Shown piece by piece: positions 26,622-36,873 of a stretch of 37,145 nt of DNA. Every line of letters starts with the position of its first letter. Within the stretch, counting starts at the first letter, position 1. The position numbers and the translations under genes are program-made. The notes under the pieces were generated by a model. It was not told where the DNA came from, did not search any database, and was given only the letters and a program-made list of their open reading frames with translations. Source of the DNA: Pyrenopolyporus hunteri (Eukaryota > Ascomycota > Sordariomycetes > Xylariales > Hypoxylaceae); contig CADCXC010000042.1 in assembly GCA_902806595.1 (NCBI GenBank), forward strand, positions 1 through 37,145. Direction: 5' to 3'.

Positions 26622-29600
26622 CTTTTAAAATTTAAATCTATAATAATTTAAAATTAAAGTAAATTTCCTATATAATTTAACACTCGATTATTTTTAATAA
26701 TTTACTTAAATATTTATTTAAATATTTAATACATTTTTTTATTATTTTATTATTAAACTTATCGTTTAAATTACATTTTTTATTTATATATTAAATATAT
26801 ATATAATAAATATTAATGGATATAATTATTAAAACTATTATAAAAAAAAATTTAATTATTTTCGTAATTATAATTAAACGTTAATAATTATTTTTAATAT
26901 AATTATTTTTATTTACTTAATTAAGGTATTTAATTTTATTATTTATTATATATTAAATAAAAATATTTTACGTAATAACGATATTATAATAATTAATTAA
27001 TTATTATAATTAATAATATTATTATTTATATTATATTTACGTTATATATTTTACTATTAATATTTTATTCGAAATAATTTTTTTACGTTAATTTTATATA
27101 TTTACCTTTTATATATTATAAATTTCGAATAATTTTAACTTTATTTTCGAAATTAAAAATTTTAATTATTTTAATCGTAATTAATACGTTTATATTTTAT
27201 TATATTATCATTTAAATATATTTATTATAATATACGTTTTTTAACGAATAAAAGTTTTAAAGTTTAAAAATTTTTCGTATTTAATTAATAAAAATCCGTT
27301 AATAATTAAAATAAAGTAAAATATAATTATAAAACCGCGTTTAAATTAATCGTTTATTATTATTATCGCTTTTAAAATTTTTAAAAAATTATTATTAAAA
27401 TCGAAATAATAAAAAATTTAACGGTTATATTTTTCGACGTATTAATTATTATATACATTAATTATATTTTCGATATCGTTTTTATATATTAAATAAATAA
27501 TAAAATTAAATTTTTATTAAAAAAATTAAAATACGAAATAAATTTATTTTAAAAAATAATAATATAAATAAAAATTTATTTTAAAATAATATTTCGATAA
27601 TATATTTATAAAATAACTTATAAAATAACGTTACGTTTTAAACGTAAAATTAAATTTTCGTCTTCGAAATTAAAAACGTATTTTATATAAAAGTTCCTTA
27701 AATAAATACCCTTAAATTACTTTAATTAAACTTTTATTTTTATTATTATAAACATCGATTATTTAAAAATATTAACGTTATATTATATTAATTAATATCG
27801 CATCGTTTTTTATATTTAACGTTATCGTTAAATACGAAATTATCGTTAATAATTAATTTTTTAATAATTTATTTTATAAAATACCGAATTATAAAATAAA
27901 TATATTAATTAAAAAACGGAAAATAAAAAATTAAACTTTTAAAAATTTAATTAAAATAATAAATTTCGATATATTTAATTAAATAATAATAAATAATACG
28001 TTAATAACGTTAAATTTATATAATCGTAAAATAAAATCGAAGATAAAAATAAATATAAATAATCGAAATAAAGCCGGTAAATTAAATATAAATATATAAT
28101 TAATAAATTTTTTTTTTATTTTAATTTATTAAAAATCGAAAGTTAATTTTTTAAAATTATCGAATTAATTTATATTTTATTAACGAAAATAATAAAATAT
28201 AACTTTATATTATTTTATCGTTAAAAATAATTTAAATATTAAATTTATTTTTATCGTTTTCGAATAATAAAAATAATATAAATCGCATTTAAAATTCGAA
28301 AAATTATTAAATTTCGTATTTTTAATTTATACCGTATATTCGAAATTATAAAAATTTTTTTATTAATTATATCGTAAATTAAATTTATTTTTAAGTTAAA
28401 AAATTTATTTACGAAAATATATATTTATTATTTATTAAATTAAATTAATTAAATGTTATATATTCGTAACGTCGAATTTAATTTTATTATATAAAAATTA
28501 TAAATTAATAAAAATCGTCGAAAAAATTAACATTAATTAAATCGAATGTTATTATTTTAATTATAAAATAAATTTAAAAAATAAATACGATAATTTTTAA
28601 ATTATTTTTTTTTCGATATTATATTTATTTTCGAAAAATATATTCGAATATATTTTTCGTTTATAATAAAATTAATAATCGATTTTATTTTAAAATTAAA
28701 TATTAATTAAAAAATATTTTATTCGTCGAATATTATAATTTACGTATTTTTATCGCGTATATAATAAACGTTAAATCGTTTTTTAAAATAAAATAAACGG
28801 CGGTTACTTAAATATTCGTTAATATTAATTAAATATTTTAAAATTATTTTAACGTTAATTTATTCGATCGTTTATTTTAATCGACGATTATTTAACGCGT
28901 TTTTATTAATTATTAACTTATTAAATATATAAAAAAAATATTTAACTTTAAAATAAACTTAAATAAAATATTTTAATATCGTTTCGAAATTATATTTCGT
29001 ATTATATAAAATTTAAAAATAACGAAAAAATATAAAAACGAAATTTATTTTAATCGCGTCGAATTTTTAAATATTATCGTTTAATAAAACGTAAATATTA
29101 AATATTAAATAAATATTAAATTATTTTTATAATACGTTTATATAAAATCGAAAATAATAAAAATTTTTACCGTAATATTTATTAAAGTTTTTTATAAAAT
29201 ATATATCTTATTAAAAATATATTTTATTTTCGTAAAATAAATATTTCCGTTAAAAATTTTTCGTAAAAATTAATATTTTTATAAGTTTAAAACGTATATA
29301 ATTAACGTATTAATTAACCTCGAAATTTAAAAAACTTAATTATTACGTTAAAAAATATTTAAATAATAAAAATTTTTTAAAATATAAAATATATATCGAT
29401 TAATAAAAATAAAAATTAAAATCGTTTATAATAAAAAAATTTATTATTAAATCGAATTAAATATTTTTATAAATAAATTAATTAAATAAAAGGTTTTTCG
29501 ACCGTAAAATTAAATTTTATAATTATAATACGTTTTTAATTTAATTATCGTATAAAAATATAAAATTAAAAAAATTAATAATATAAAAATATTAAAATTT

Positions 29601-31568
29601 AATAAAATTAACGTTAAATATTTTAAATAATAAAATAATTATAAAAACGTTACGCGATATACGAATAAAATAAAACCCTTTTTTTTTTCGTTTTTTTAAA
29701 ATTAATCTTTTTATATACGTTTCTTTTTATAAATTTATATATACGCTCGAATTATATATATAAAATATAAATATTTTATTTAATAAATGTTATTTATATT
29801 ATATAATAAATAATTAAAATTTCGATTAAACTTTATTAAAATATAATGTAAATTAATAAATATAATTTTTTTAAAATTTATTTTTATTAATATTTATATT
29901 TAAAATATAAATTAATTTAAAAATAATTAATATAAATATATTATTTTAAAATTATTATATTTCGTTATCGTTTAAAATACGATTCGAAAATTTTATTAAT
30001 TTATTTTTAAATTATTATATATTTATATATTCGAATCGTTTTTATAACGCGTAACGTTAAAATTAAATAAAATTTATATAAAATTATAAAATAATATATT
30101 CGTAATGTTTTATTTTTTTAAATAATTTTATTTTTATTATTTTATTTTCTTTAATAATATAATAAAATTCATTATTTAATATATTTTTTAAAAAATATCG
30201 TTTATTAATTACGTTAATTTTAATAAAAAATTAAAACGTATTATTTTATATGTTTAAATATACGTATAAATAAGTAAATTTAATTTTTATAATTATATAT
30301 AACTTTCATTAATATTAAATAATTATTATTTTAATCGTTAATATTTAATATATAATTATAAAGGTTCGAATTTTTATTTTATCGATATTATTTAAATATT
30401 ATCGAATTAATAACATTTAAAATTTTATTATATTTTTATTCGATTTTTTTAAAAATTAATTTAAAGGAAAGTTAATTTATCGAAAAATATTTATTTTTAA
30501 ATATAATATCGTATTTATTTTTAAAATTAAATTATCGATATTTTTAAATAAAAAATAAATTTATTAATTATATAAAACTTTCGATTTTATTAATAATAAG
30601 TTAAGTTTTAATTAAAATTAAATAAAAACCTTTAATTAAAATTTAACGAAAAATTATTTTTTTCGATTTATATTATATGTTTTTCGTTTATTTATTAACG
30701 ACGATTATAAATAATTTAAAATAAAAAAAATATCGATATATTCGATTATATTATTTAAATTTTAACGAAAGTTCGAAAAATATTTATTAATAAAGTTATT
30801 AATTATATAATTAACGATTTAAATATATAATTATTTTTATCGAATTTTATTAATATCGCCGAATTTATTAAATTAATTATATTTATTTATAATTAAAAAT
30901 TAAATGGATTTTATTTTTAATAATTATATTTATAATCGAAGTTAAAAATATCGTAAATTAAAATTTATATAATATTAATCGTTAATTAATAATTATAAAA
31001 ATAAATTTTAATTAAATTATTTTAATTAAATCGATTTTTAATAAATTTTAATCGTTTACGTTATAATAATTAATATCGTTTTATTTTCGAAACGTATTTA
31101 TACGAATTATAAAATAAAATAAAACTTTTTCGACATTATATTATTATATTTAATTATTTTTATAACGTTTATATAAAATGTTATTATAATAACGGTAAAA
31201 TAAATATTTATATCGATTTAATACGTATTAAATTCGATATCGATTTAATAAATTATTATTTTAATTATATTTAATAAACGTATTTAAACGTATTAAATCG
31301 ATTAATATATTTAAAATAACTTTTATTTTATTATCGATATATATCGATAACGAATAAATTATTTAATAATAATATATTTCGAATATTACGTTTAAAACGA
31401 TTAAAAATTTTAAAATATAATTATTTATTATAATAAATTAAATTAAATAATTCGAACGTTAAAACTTAATAATAATATCGTAAAATAATTTCGTAAATAA
31501 ATTAATTAAATTATTAATTCGAATTATATTTTAATATTTAAAATTATAATAAAATAATTTTTAAATTT

Positions 31569-31636
31569 ATTATAATTATAATAAAAATAACGTTAAAATA
31601 TATTATAATTATAATAATAAATAACGTTAAAACTTA
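31569..31636. repeat. Two-unit tandem repeat at the right edge of the AT block
   Basis: TATTATAATTATAATAAAAA plus TAACGTTAAAATA is followed directly by TATTATAATTATAATAATAA plus ATAACGTTAAAACTTA. The units are about 33-35 bases long and the pair ends within 15 bases of the composition switch. Confidence 0.55.
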
Positions 31637-31645
31637 TTAATTATT

Positions 31646-32529
31646 ATAGTAGCGGTTAACGCTAACTATACAGTAGGGACGTAGTATATATTTTATATAA
31701 ACTGTATAATTAAATTATGGAACTATGAGTTTTAGCGGTTTAGCGGTTTCGGGCATTTGGGCCAGGGTATTTTTCAGTTGTCCTACCTCGCAATCTTAAG
31801 TAGCACCACAGTAAGCATCCTGGCCCGTTGCTCAGATTTGCCGGAGTTAACCCATGAAGATTAACGTGCTAGCATTATGTAGGTTATAGGTTCGTACATT
31901 CCCGATACACGTAGGTCAGCTGGTACAAACAGCGTGACAACTACAACGCCCATCGCATCAGGTATCCAACGGGTACACGTATACTACCCTACCCCTTATC
32001 GGGATTACCTGGGTATCGACGGCCAGAGACGAAATAACATTCGTATCACTGACTGCCATCTTCCGGAACAGATATCTGGGGCCTAATAGTACGCACTCGG
32101 TTAAGTTACCAATTCACTCACCTAGGACACCCGGGGACAAGTGGGACACCTAGGAATTATAGGGCATTGAATCCCCCCTCCTAGGGTTATTACAATGACG
32201 CACTTATCCGGGGATCTAATCTGTCAGCCTCCCCGGTTCATACGACGTGGTTATTGTGATCTGCTCACTTGAGCCACGTAACAGTTATTAATTGGATCCA
32301 CCTCGAGCAAGCCCACGACCCGTCGAGAGATACCCGAATATCGGACCTCTTTAGCATTACTAACCGCATCGTTTATCCTTTAGCCTAGCACTTTCATAAC
32401 GCCAATCCTCCCTTCTTCGCATCGACACCCTCCCGATCTTCCTCATCAGGATACTCAGGATACCCCGTACCTACTTCAGCCGGGCGCAACAGCTGGGAAT
32501 AGCTTCCCAGGCCTTTAGCTCTGGCCAAT
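31646..32529. other. Right boundary and intergenic stretch, no supported gene
   Basis: Sequence returns to ordinary composition within about 100 bases. The 8-mer TAGCGGTT occurs three times near the border (31650-31657, 31733-31740, 31741-31748, the last two adjacent). These could be remnants of a transposon end, but no partner was found at the left border. No coding frame of note, RNA gene or clear promoter element is visible in the rest. Confidence 0.45.
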
Positions 32530-33168
32530 TCAGCTTAACAGCCTTATCCTCGGGACTCCCCACCTGGGACGGACACGACACGCCTCGACGCTTTGGCCTT
32601 CTTCCCGTGCAGCCCTCCCGCGCATAAGCGCCGTCTCCCATTGCTTCTGCATGCGCCTGCTCATCCTGACGGAAATATATCCCTGACCACTCGGGGACGT
32701 GGATCTCATCGAACTGGCTGCGGCACCGCGACTGGCGCTGAGCCCGTCAACCTGGCTGTCAATCTGCGGCATTAGCGTCGCGCGGGAATATTCACCGAGG
32801 GCTGTAGCTGGCGTAGGTACTTTATAATCTAGCTGATTAGGCTCTGCGCCGTTTTCGTCGGGAGACGATGGATCTGGAAGAGTCCCAGCGGTATTCCGGC
32901 CTCCTTCATCCTTCCGGCCAGGAATATGGCATTTCTTTCCGATGCTAGCAAGCCTTTGGCTGAGAATGTCATTTGCATCCAGCCCTGGTCCACACGCCAG
33001 AATTTCCACCACCAGCAGGTTGCGCCGCCTTCTACTAGTGGCTAGGTCGAGTTGCTCCTGCAACTTGTGTCCCATCTTCCTCTCCCTCCCTCGTAGCCGG
33101 TTGCCGAGAGTGGCGATACTACCCCATGGAGGCCGGCCTCGAGAACGGCCATCACTCTTGATGCCCAA
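32530..33168 (-). CDS. Hypothetical ORF, 212 codons, doubtful
   Basis: This is a long open frame in GC-richer DNA with an ATG at 33166-33168. The N-terminal half is basic and helical (a GRERKMGHKLQEQLDLAT stretch followed by four arginines). The middle is Pro/Ser/Glu-rich and the C-terminal part again basic with MSRRMQKQWETALMRGRAA. I recognise no domain. It overlaps a plus-strand Ser/Pro-rich open frame (about 33096-33447) that leads toward an F-box motif, so the coding strand is uncertain. The frame may be open by base composition alone. If real, it would be transcribed toward the AT block. Confidence 0.25.
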   Translation of the reverse strand: MGIKSDGRSRGRPPWGSIATLGNRLRGRERKMGHKLQEQLDLATSRRRRNLLVVEILACGPGLDANDILSQRLASIGKKCHIPGRKDEGGRNTAGTLPDPSSPDENGAEPNQLDYKVPTPATALGEYSRATLMPQIDSQVDGLSASRGAAASSMRSTSPSGQGYISVRMSRRMQKQWETALMRGRAAREEGQSVEACRVRPRWGVPRIRLLS

Positions 33169-33421
33169 CCAACTGCCCTGGTTACGGATTCTTTAGACTC
33201 CGAAGACCTGGATACTCGTTCTAGGACCCCTATGGGGAATTGCGGTCGACCGAGGTGCGAAGTGCATATGCCATGCCCATCGCCAGATATGACAGCCTCG
33301 TTGTCGGGACCTTCCCCATCGACGTCCAATGCGTCATCTACTCCCAGCCAAAGCCCACAGGGAAAAGACAGCGAATGTCATGGTGACGAGACATCGGCCT
33401 CCCTGTACTGGGGTGGGACTC

Positions 33422-33481
33422 ATGAGTTTGGATGGTCTGCCGAATGAGATCTTAACGCATATACTCACCTTCCTCGAGTGA
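33422..33481 (+). pseudogene. F-box motif fragment
   Basis: An ATG at 33422 opens a short frame reading MSLDGLPNEILTHILTFLE before a TGA at 33479-33481. The LPNEILTHILTFL core matches the start of the F-box family (LPxEllxxILsfL), which binds Skp1 in SCF ubiquitin ligases. Nothing that clearly continues the F-box follows in any plus frame. The exon could be spliced: GTGAGC at 33478 and CTGCAG ending at 33525 would give a 48-base intron, but the joined frame closes after about a dozen residues. A Ser/Pro-rich frame upstream (about 33096-33447, different frame) may be the N-terminus of the same protein. I read it as a truncated or multiply frameshifted F-box gene; its tail would collide with the minus-strand ORF that ends at 33502. 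Confidence 0.45.
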
Positions 33482-33501
33482 GCACGCATTTCCTGGGCGG
33501 A

Positions 33502-33937
33502 TCAAGGGTTGGTCTCCATCTGCAGCTCCATTGTATTCGTGCGTGGAAGATACATGAACCTCGTGTAACAAACCGTTCCCGTTGTGACTGATATAGACCC
33601 AGTTCCGGTGGTCCTATCTTTCAACCCTCCATGCAACACAGTTATCAGCATTCTCTCACCGTTCCTGCTCGTCAGCGAGGGTTCCCATTGAAACTCGCCG
33701 CGACTCGATGCCGGTTGTTGCGCCCACCATTGAATCTCTACACCCACAATGCCGGTTTCCTGAAGCATACGAGTTTCGTAGAGGATACTATCGAACGGCA
33801 TCTTAGATTAACCTCACTTCAGGACCCTCTGCGAACGTCATCTTGCGGACACTTTGGCGACGAACGCTTTCTCTCCCGCCGGCTCCTAGAAGCTCTCCTT
33901 CGAGGCCGACGCTGACAGGAGCAGATAGCGCGGACAT
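33502..33937 (-). CDS. Unrecognised protein, probably one gene split by a frameshift
   Basis: An ATG at 33935-33937, preceded by AAAAG, opens about 44 codons (MSALSAPVSVGLEGELL, then VRRQSVRKMTFAEGPEVRLI) that stop near 33805-33825. The next frame at once begins MPFDSILYETRMLQETGIVG and runs to a TGA at 33502. Removing one base around the TTAATC there would join the two into about 143 residues. The second part looks protein-like: EIQWWAQQP, then alternating hydrophobic strands (GERMLITVLHGGLKD, TVCYTRFMYLPRTNTMELQM) suggesting a small beta-rich domain. I cannot assign a family. The plus strand opposite also has an open frame (33631-33915), so strand assignment is likely but not certain. Confidence 0.45.
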
Positions 33938-34862
33938 CTTTTCAGATGCAGATCTCAGGAGTTAGCGCCAATCTTTCGCAATTGGCTGTCACGGAGCCTC
34001 GCCGCCGGCCGTCGGCGCAACCTCTAGACAGCGCGGCTGCTTCCTCTGGGTGGTTGAGGGTTCGAAGCTCCCGGCATCGTTGCTAAGAGGTCCTATCAGA
34101 AAGAGAAGCTTAGCGGCCTCCGACGTTGGGTTGTGCCGTCGGCGGGCGAGGTGAAGGAAAGGAGTGAGGTGCACTGGGAGGAGGTGCTGGCGTTGGGCGG
34201 TGCGGCGTAAGGAGTTTTGGGACTTTCTAGGGAGGGTGACGACGCCCCAAGCTTGATGAAGCCCCAGATTACCCTGAGGGTAGATACTACCATCTGCTCA
34301 CTATCTTGCCGTGGCGGATAGATGCTCACCTCTGCTTTTGCAGAGCACTTCGAGTTTGGATGCATGAGTGCTTTTATGACTAACGATAACTGGGGAGTCC
34401 GCTGCGGGAACTCCCTCGTCACGTAAGAAGGGCTTAAGCTCTGCTAGTTCTGTAGAGGGATTTTTGGGGTTTGAACGTAGCTTATCTTGAATGTAACCTG
34501 ATGAATAGGCGCTTTGGAATATCTCTCGTTTTTGGGCTTTTTTCGGGAGTTTTCCATCTCCCCATATCATACAATATGGATATGAATACAAGAAGCAATT
34601 GAGTATGCCAATCTTTTGGTAGATGCATATATGTGTTCCCTCGTCCCTCCCCTTTCCACCAACTCCAACCCTTTTATTAAGTACTTAGTAGTAGGGGCTC
34701 GAAAGAACGCCGTCGCGACCTTATGCAAATCAATCTCCTTTGTTTTTGTCTATCAGGCTCAACTCCTATGCAATATTACTGGGAAGGGCGAATATCACTA
34801 TCCCTTCCTTGACCGCCCCTTGGGCTCGAATCCCTTATCTCCCCATCTCCCCACGACCCTCC
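33938..34862. other. Intergenic or undetermined stretch downstream of the zinc-finger gene
   Basis: Two overlapping minus-strand frames of about 100 codons (34096-34422 and 34301-34591) are open here. The second starts only at TTG, and neither shows a domain or continuity into a neighbouring frame. A plus-strand frame from 34616 mostly runs antisense into the zinc-finger gene. I regard the stretch as intergenic, including the 3' UTR of the zinc-finger gene, and see no RNA gene in it. Confidence 0.4.
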
Positions 34863-36009
34863 TTACCGGAGTCGGAATGCAGCCCAATCATCGTCGTCGT
34901 CGTCATCGTAATCGTCTTCATCCTCCTCTTCACCAATGACCTCCATACCAGCGGAATTTGCCTCAACGCCGTCAGCCGGGCTCTTAGCCATGACCACGTC
35001 TTCCTCGGCGGCGATGGCAGCAGCGGTGGGTCTGAGATTAGCCGCGCTCCCCTTACGCAGCTCCTCCCGCCGCTCCTTGAGCCGCCGCACCCGCCCCTCC
35101 AGCTCCTCCATCTCCTCGAACTCGGCCTCCAGCGCCCGCGTCGCGTCCTCCCGCTCGTCCGCCAGCTCCGCGTCCGCCTCCAGGTGCCTCCGCCGCTCGT
35201 TCTCCTCCTCCTGAGACCGCGCGGCTACCTGCGCCGCCGTTAGCGCGGGGGCCGAGATCGTCGCTTCGGCTGAGTAGGATGCTTGTCCGGCCGAGGCTTC
35301 GGCCGCGAGCCCGCTTCGAAGGCCGCCCATTCGGCCTCGTCGATGGGCCCGGCTGCCGGTTGGCTGGTGGTAGTGGTGTTGGTGGTGGTGGATGGCACGG
35401 CGAGTGATTGCGTGGATATGGGGAGGGCAGGTTGCGTGGAGGGCGTCGACGAGGATGTAGATGTGGACGTAGCAGAGGTGGCCTCGGGGCCGATGAGCGG
35501 TGAGCGTCCCACGGGCGGCTTTGGGCGTCGAGGTCGCGGAGTTGGAGCCGGCGGCTGGCGTGGCGGGCCGCGACGGTATCGCGATCTCGACGCCGTGCAC
35601 GGGCGTGTTCGAGGTCCGCGTGCCCAGTGTCGGGGCTCTGTCGCTTCTCACCGCCGCTGCTACTCGTGCTCACGGCTAGGTCGGGCCTGCTTCGCTTCTT
35701 CCGTATCGCCTCCTCGGCGTCCTCGTCCGCGTCGGACGTGCTCTCGTCTACGTCGTCGTGTTTTCGCTTTGTGCTGCCGCCGTTGCTTCTGTCTGTGGCG
35801 GAGGCCGGCGGCTGTTGGGAGCTCTGGAGAGCTTGTAACCTCTTCTTGTGGTTCGGGCTCCGGATGTGGTTCTCCCACAGAGCTTCCGTCTTGACGGGCT
35901 CGTGGCATAGCTTGCATAGAAGCTTCCCCGCGTCCGAGTAGGCGGCGTGAGGGTGCTTGATGCGGTTCTCGGCGCGGTGAGCGCGCAGAAGAGCACGAGC
36001 GTCTGCCAT
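34863..36009 (-). pseudogene. ZNF830/CCDC16-like zinc-finger coiled-coil protein, frameshifted
   Basis: The start is the ATG at 36007-36009 (MADARALLRAHRAENRIKHP); the longer frame upstream has only a TTG start. A U1-type C2H2 finger lies at residues 32-54 (C32, C35, H48, H54: CKLC and HIRSPNH). An acidic segment and a basic KKRSRP follow, then a Ser/Thr/Pro linker, the conserved block IDEAEWAAFEAG, and a long coiled coil (AQVAARSQEEENERR to EELEGRVRRLKERREEL). The C-terminus is Asp/Glu-rich and closes with DDDWAAFRLR. This order is diagnostic of the ZNF830 (CCDC16) family, nuclear proteins associated with the spliceosome. Three single-base shifts interrupt it. At 35632-35635 (GGGG) and 35520-35525 (TTTGGG) one base is in excess; at 35310-35312 (CCC) one is missing. 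With them resolved the protein would be about 381 residues, a normal length for fungal members. It is probably a functional gene with assembly indels, less likely a decayed one. It diverges from the UBC7 fragment. Confidence 0.9.
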
Positions 36010-36060
36010 TGCGGCTGTCGTCACAAGCTGATTTGGGTAATTATCCCGAAGTGAAGTCAC

Positions 36061-36067
36061 TGAGTCA
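36061..36067. promoter_or_regulatory. TGAGTCA, Gcn4/CPC1 (AP-1)-type site
   Basis: This is an exact match to the consensus TGA(C/G)TCA bound by bZIP regulators such as Gcn4/CPC1. It lies about 52 bases upstream of the zinc-finger gene's ATG, in the short gap before the UBC7 fragment. The site is only seven bases, so a chance match is quite possible. The same gap also holds a direct repeat AGCTTGCAA twice, at about 36097-36118. Confidence 0.3.
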
Positions 36068-36161
36068 ACTTGAGAGTTCGAAGATAGTATCAATTAAGCT
36101 TGCAAGTTAGCTTGCAATGTGTCGTTTGGGGCCCAATCTTCTAACGCTGGATCAATAACAG

Positions 36162-36410
36162 TCTACCCAAGCGGCCTAGTATGCATATCTATCCTGCACC
36201 CTCCTGGCGATGACCCGAATCACTACGAGCACGCGTCGGAACGTTGGAGTCCGATCCAATCCGTCGAGAAGATCCTTATATCTGTTATGAGTATGCTTGC
36301 CGAACCTAACGAGAGCCCCGCCAATATCGAGGCGGCTAAATGTGGCGCGAGAATCGGCCGGCGTACGAGCAAAGGGTTCGGGACGGGTCCGACGAATGCT
36401 AGGCCTCTAG
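36162..36410 (+). pseudogene. ubc7: UBC7/UBE2G-type E2 ubiquitin-conjugating enzyme, 3' fragment
   Basis: The reading YPSGLVCISILHPPGDDPN then HYEHASERWSPIQSVEKILI includes the E2 active-site cysteine and the extra acidic loop after it that marks the UBC7/UBE2G class, the E2s of ER-associated degradation. A fungal intron end sits just before it: CTAAC at 36141-36145 and ACAG at 36158-36161, so the exon starts at 36162. The upstream exon(s) that should encode the N-terminal helix and HPN motif are absent: only 152 bases separate this point from the divergent zinc-finger gene. Further damage follows. The usual PNDESPAN reads PNESPAN, one Asp codon short at 36310/36311. One base is missing at AAA 36338-36340 (the next frame gives MWRENRPAYEQRVRDG) and one at GGG 36385-36387, after which VRRMLGL and a TAG at 36408 complete a normal C-terminus. 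Confidence 0.85.
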
Positions 36411-36873
36411 GACGAGAATGGTATTTGGCTCGACGTTGAAAGGCTGACTACCCGCGCGTATGCCCGCAGTATAACTCCGCAGATCGCCGCCGTAGGCTCG
36501 CGTCAGAGAGCGCGGCGTGGAACCAACCGCGCGTCAGAATGACCTAAGATCCGATAATCGGGCAAGAGATAAATCCGGTACCAGTAGCAGTTGAAATACG
36601 TCTTGCTAGATCAGTTCGGCGAGGCGAAAGTGATACGGGACGGAGACGGATGCGCATTGGCGAGGCATAATTTAAGCCAACGAGGCTACTGCAAGATCAA
36701 AACGGGTTACGAAGAGCCTACGATACTCGAACGGATAAGGAGCCGATCATGTTGTACACTTTCCTTGGGTAAACATGCATAGCGAGGGTGTTCAGGACGT
36801 GCGTTTTTTCGTTCACACAATATATTTTTCTCAGCGTCTACATTAGATGATAAAATTGATGGTATCGCTATTA
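36411..36873. other. Intergenic stretch, no supported gene
   Basis: One plus-strand open frame of about 60 codons (36591-36782) has no recognisable features. No tRNA, repeat or promoter structure was found. The first part may be the 3' UTR of the UBC7 fragment. Confidence 0.4.

Larger units (their letters stand above)
3600..31645. repeat. Extremely AT-rich, RIP-like heterochromatic block (about 28 kb)
   Basis: Composition changes sharply at both ends. Sampled 60-base lines inside have about 4 to 12 G+C. The surviving C and G are almost all in CpG: in the line at 24361-24420 all six C are followed by G and all six G are preceded by C. CpA, TpG, CpC and GpG are nearly absent and TAA/TTA are everywhere, so all six frames are closed within short distances. 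In fungi, RIP turns CpA into TpA in duplicated DNA and produces AT-rich isochores; methyl-CpG deamination would instead have removed the CpG. The likely content is degraded transposons, and no transposon protein is readable. It could equally be a regional centromere, which in several filamentous fungi is AT-rich and RIP-degraded. More specific repeats inside it are listed separately. Confidence 0.85.

Noticed and set aside
3600..31645. Readable transposase, reverse transcriptase or telomere repeats within the AT block
   Set aside because: I found no intact or partly readable mobile-element motif and no TTAGGG/CCCTAA arrays, so neither a named transposon nor a chromosome end can be claimed.
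31671..31709. CAGT...ACTG segment flanked by TA, resembling a tiny Tc1/mariner-like element
   Set aside because: Only the terminal four bases are inverted repeats and the interior has no further symmetry, so it is most likely coincidence.
34048..34078. GGTTCGAAGCTCCC resembling a tRNA T-loop
   Set aside because: The T-stem does not pair properly and no D-arm, anticodon arm or acceptor stem could be placed around it.
34096..34591. Two overlapping minus-strand frames of about 100 codons
   Set aside because: They are in different frames over the same bases. The second starts only at TTG, and I see no family resemblance or link to each other.
35632..35652. GTGAGA on the minus strand at the first ZNF830 frameshift as a splice donor
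   Set aside because: The nearest acceptors would give introns under 20 bases, and the homology continues directly with a one-base change, so a frameshift fits better than splicing.
34740..35894. Several long plus-strand frames rich in Arg, Ser and Leu
   Set aside because: They are antisense to the high-GC coding sequence of the ZNF830-like gene, whose conserved blocks settle the strand.
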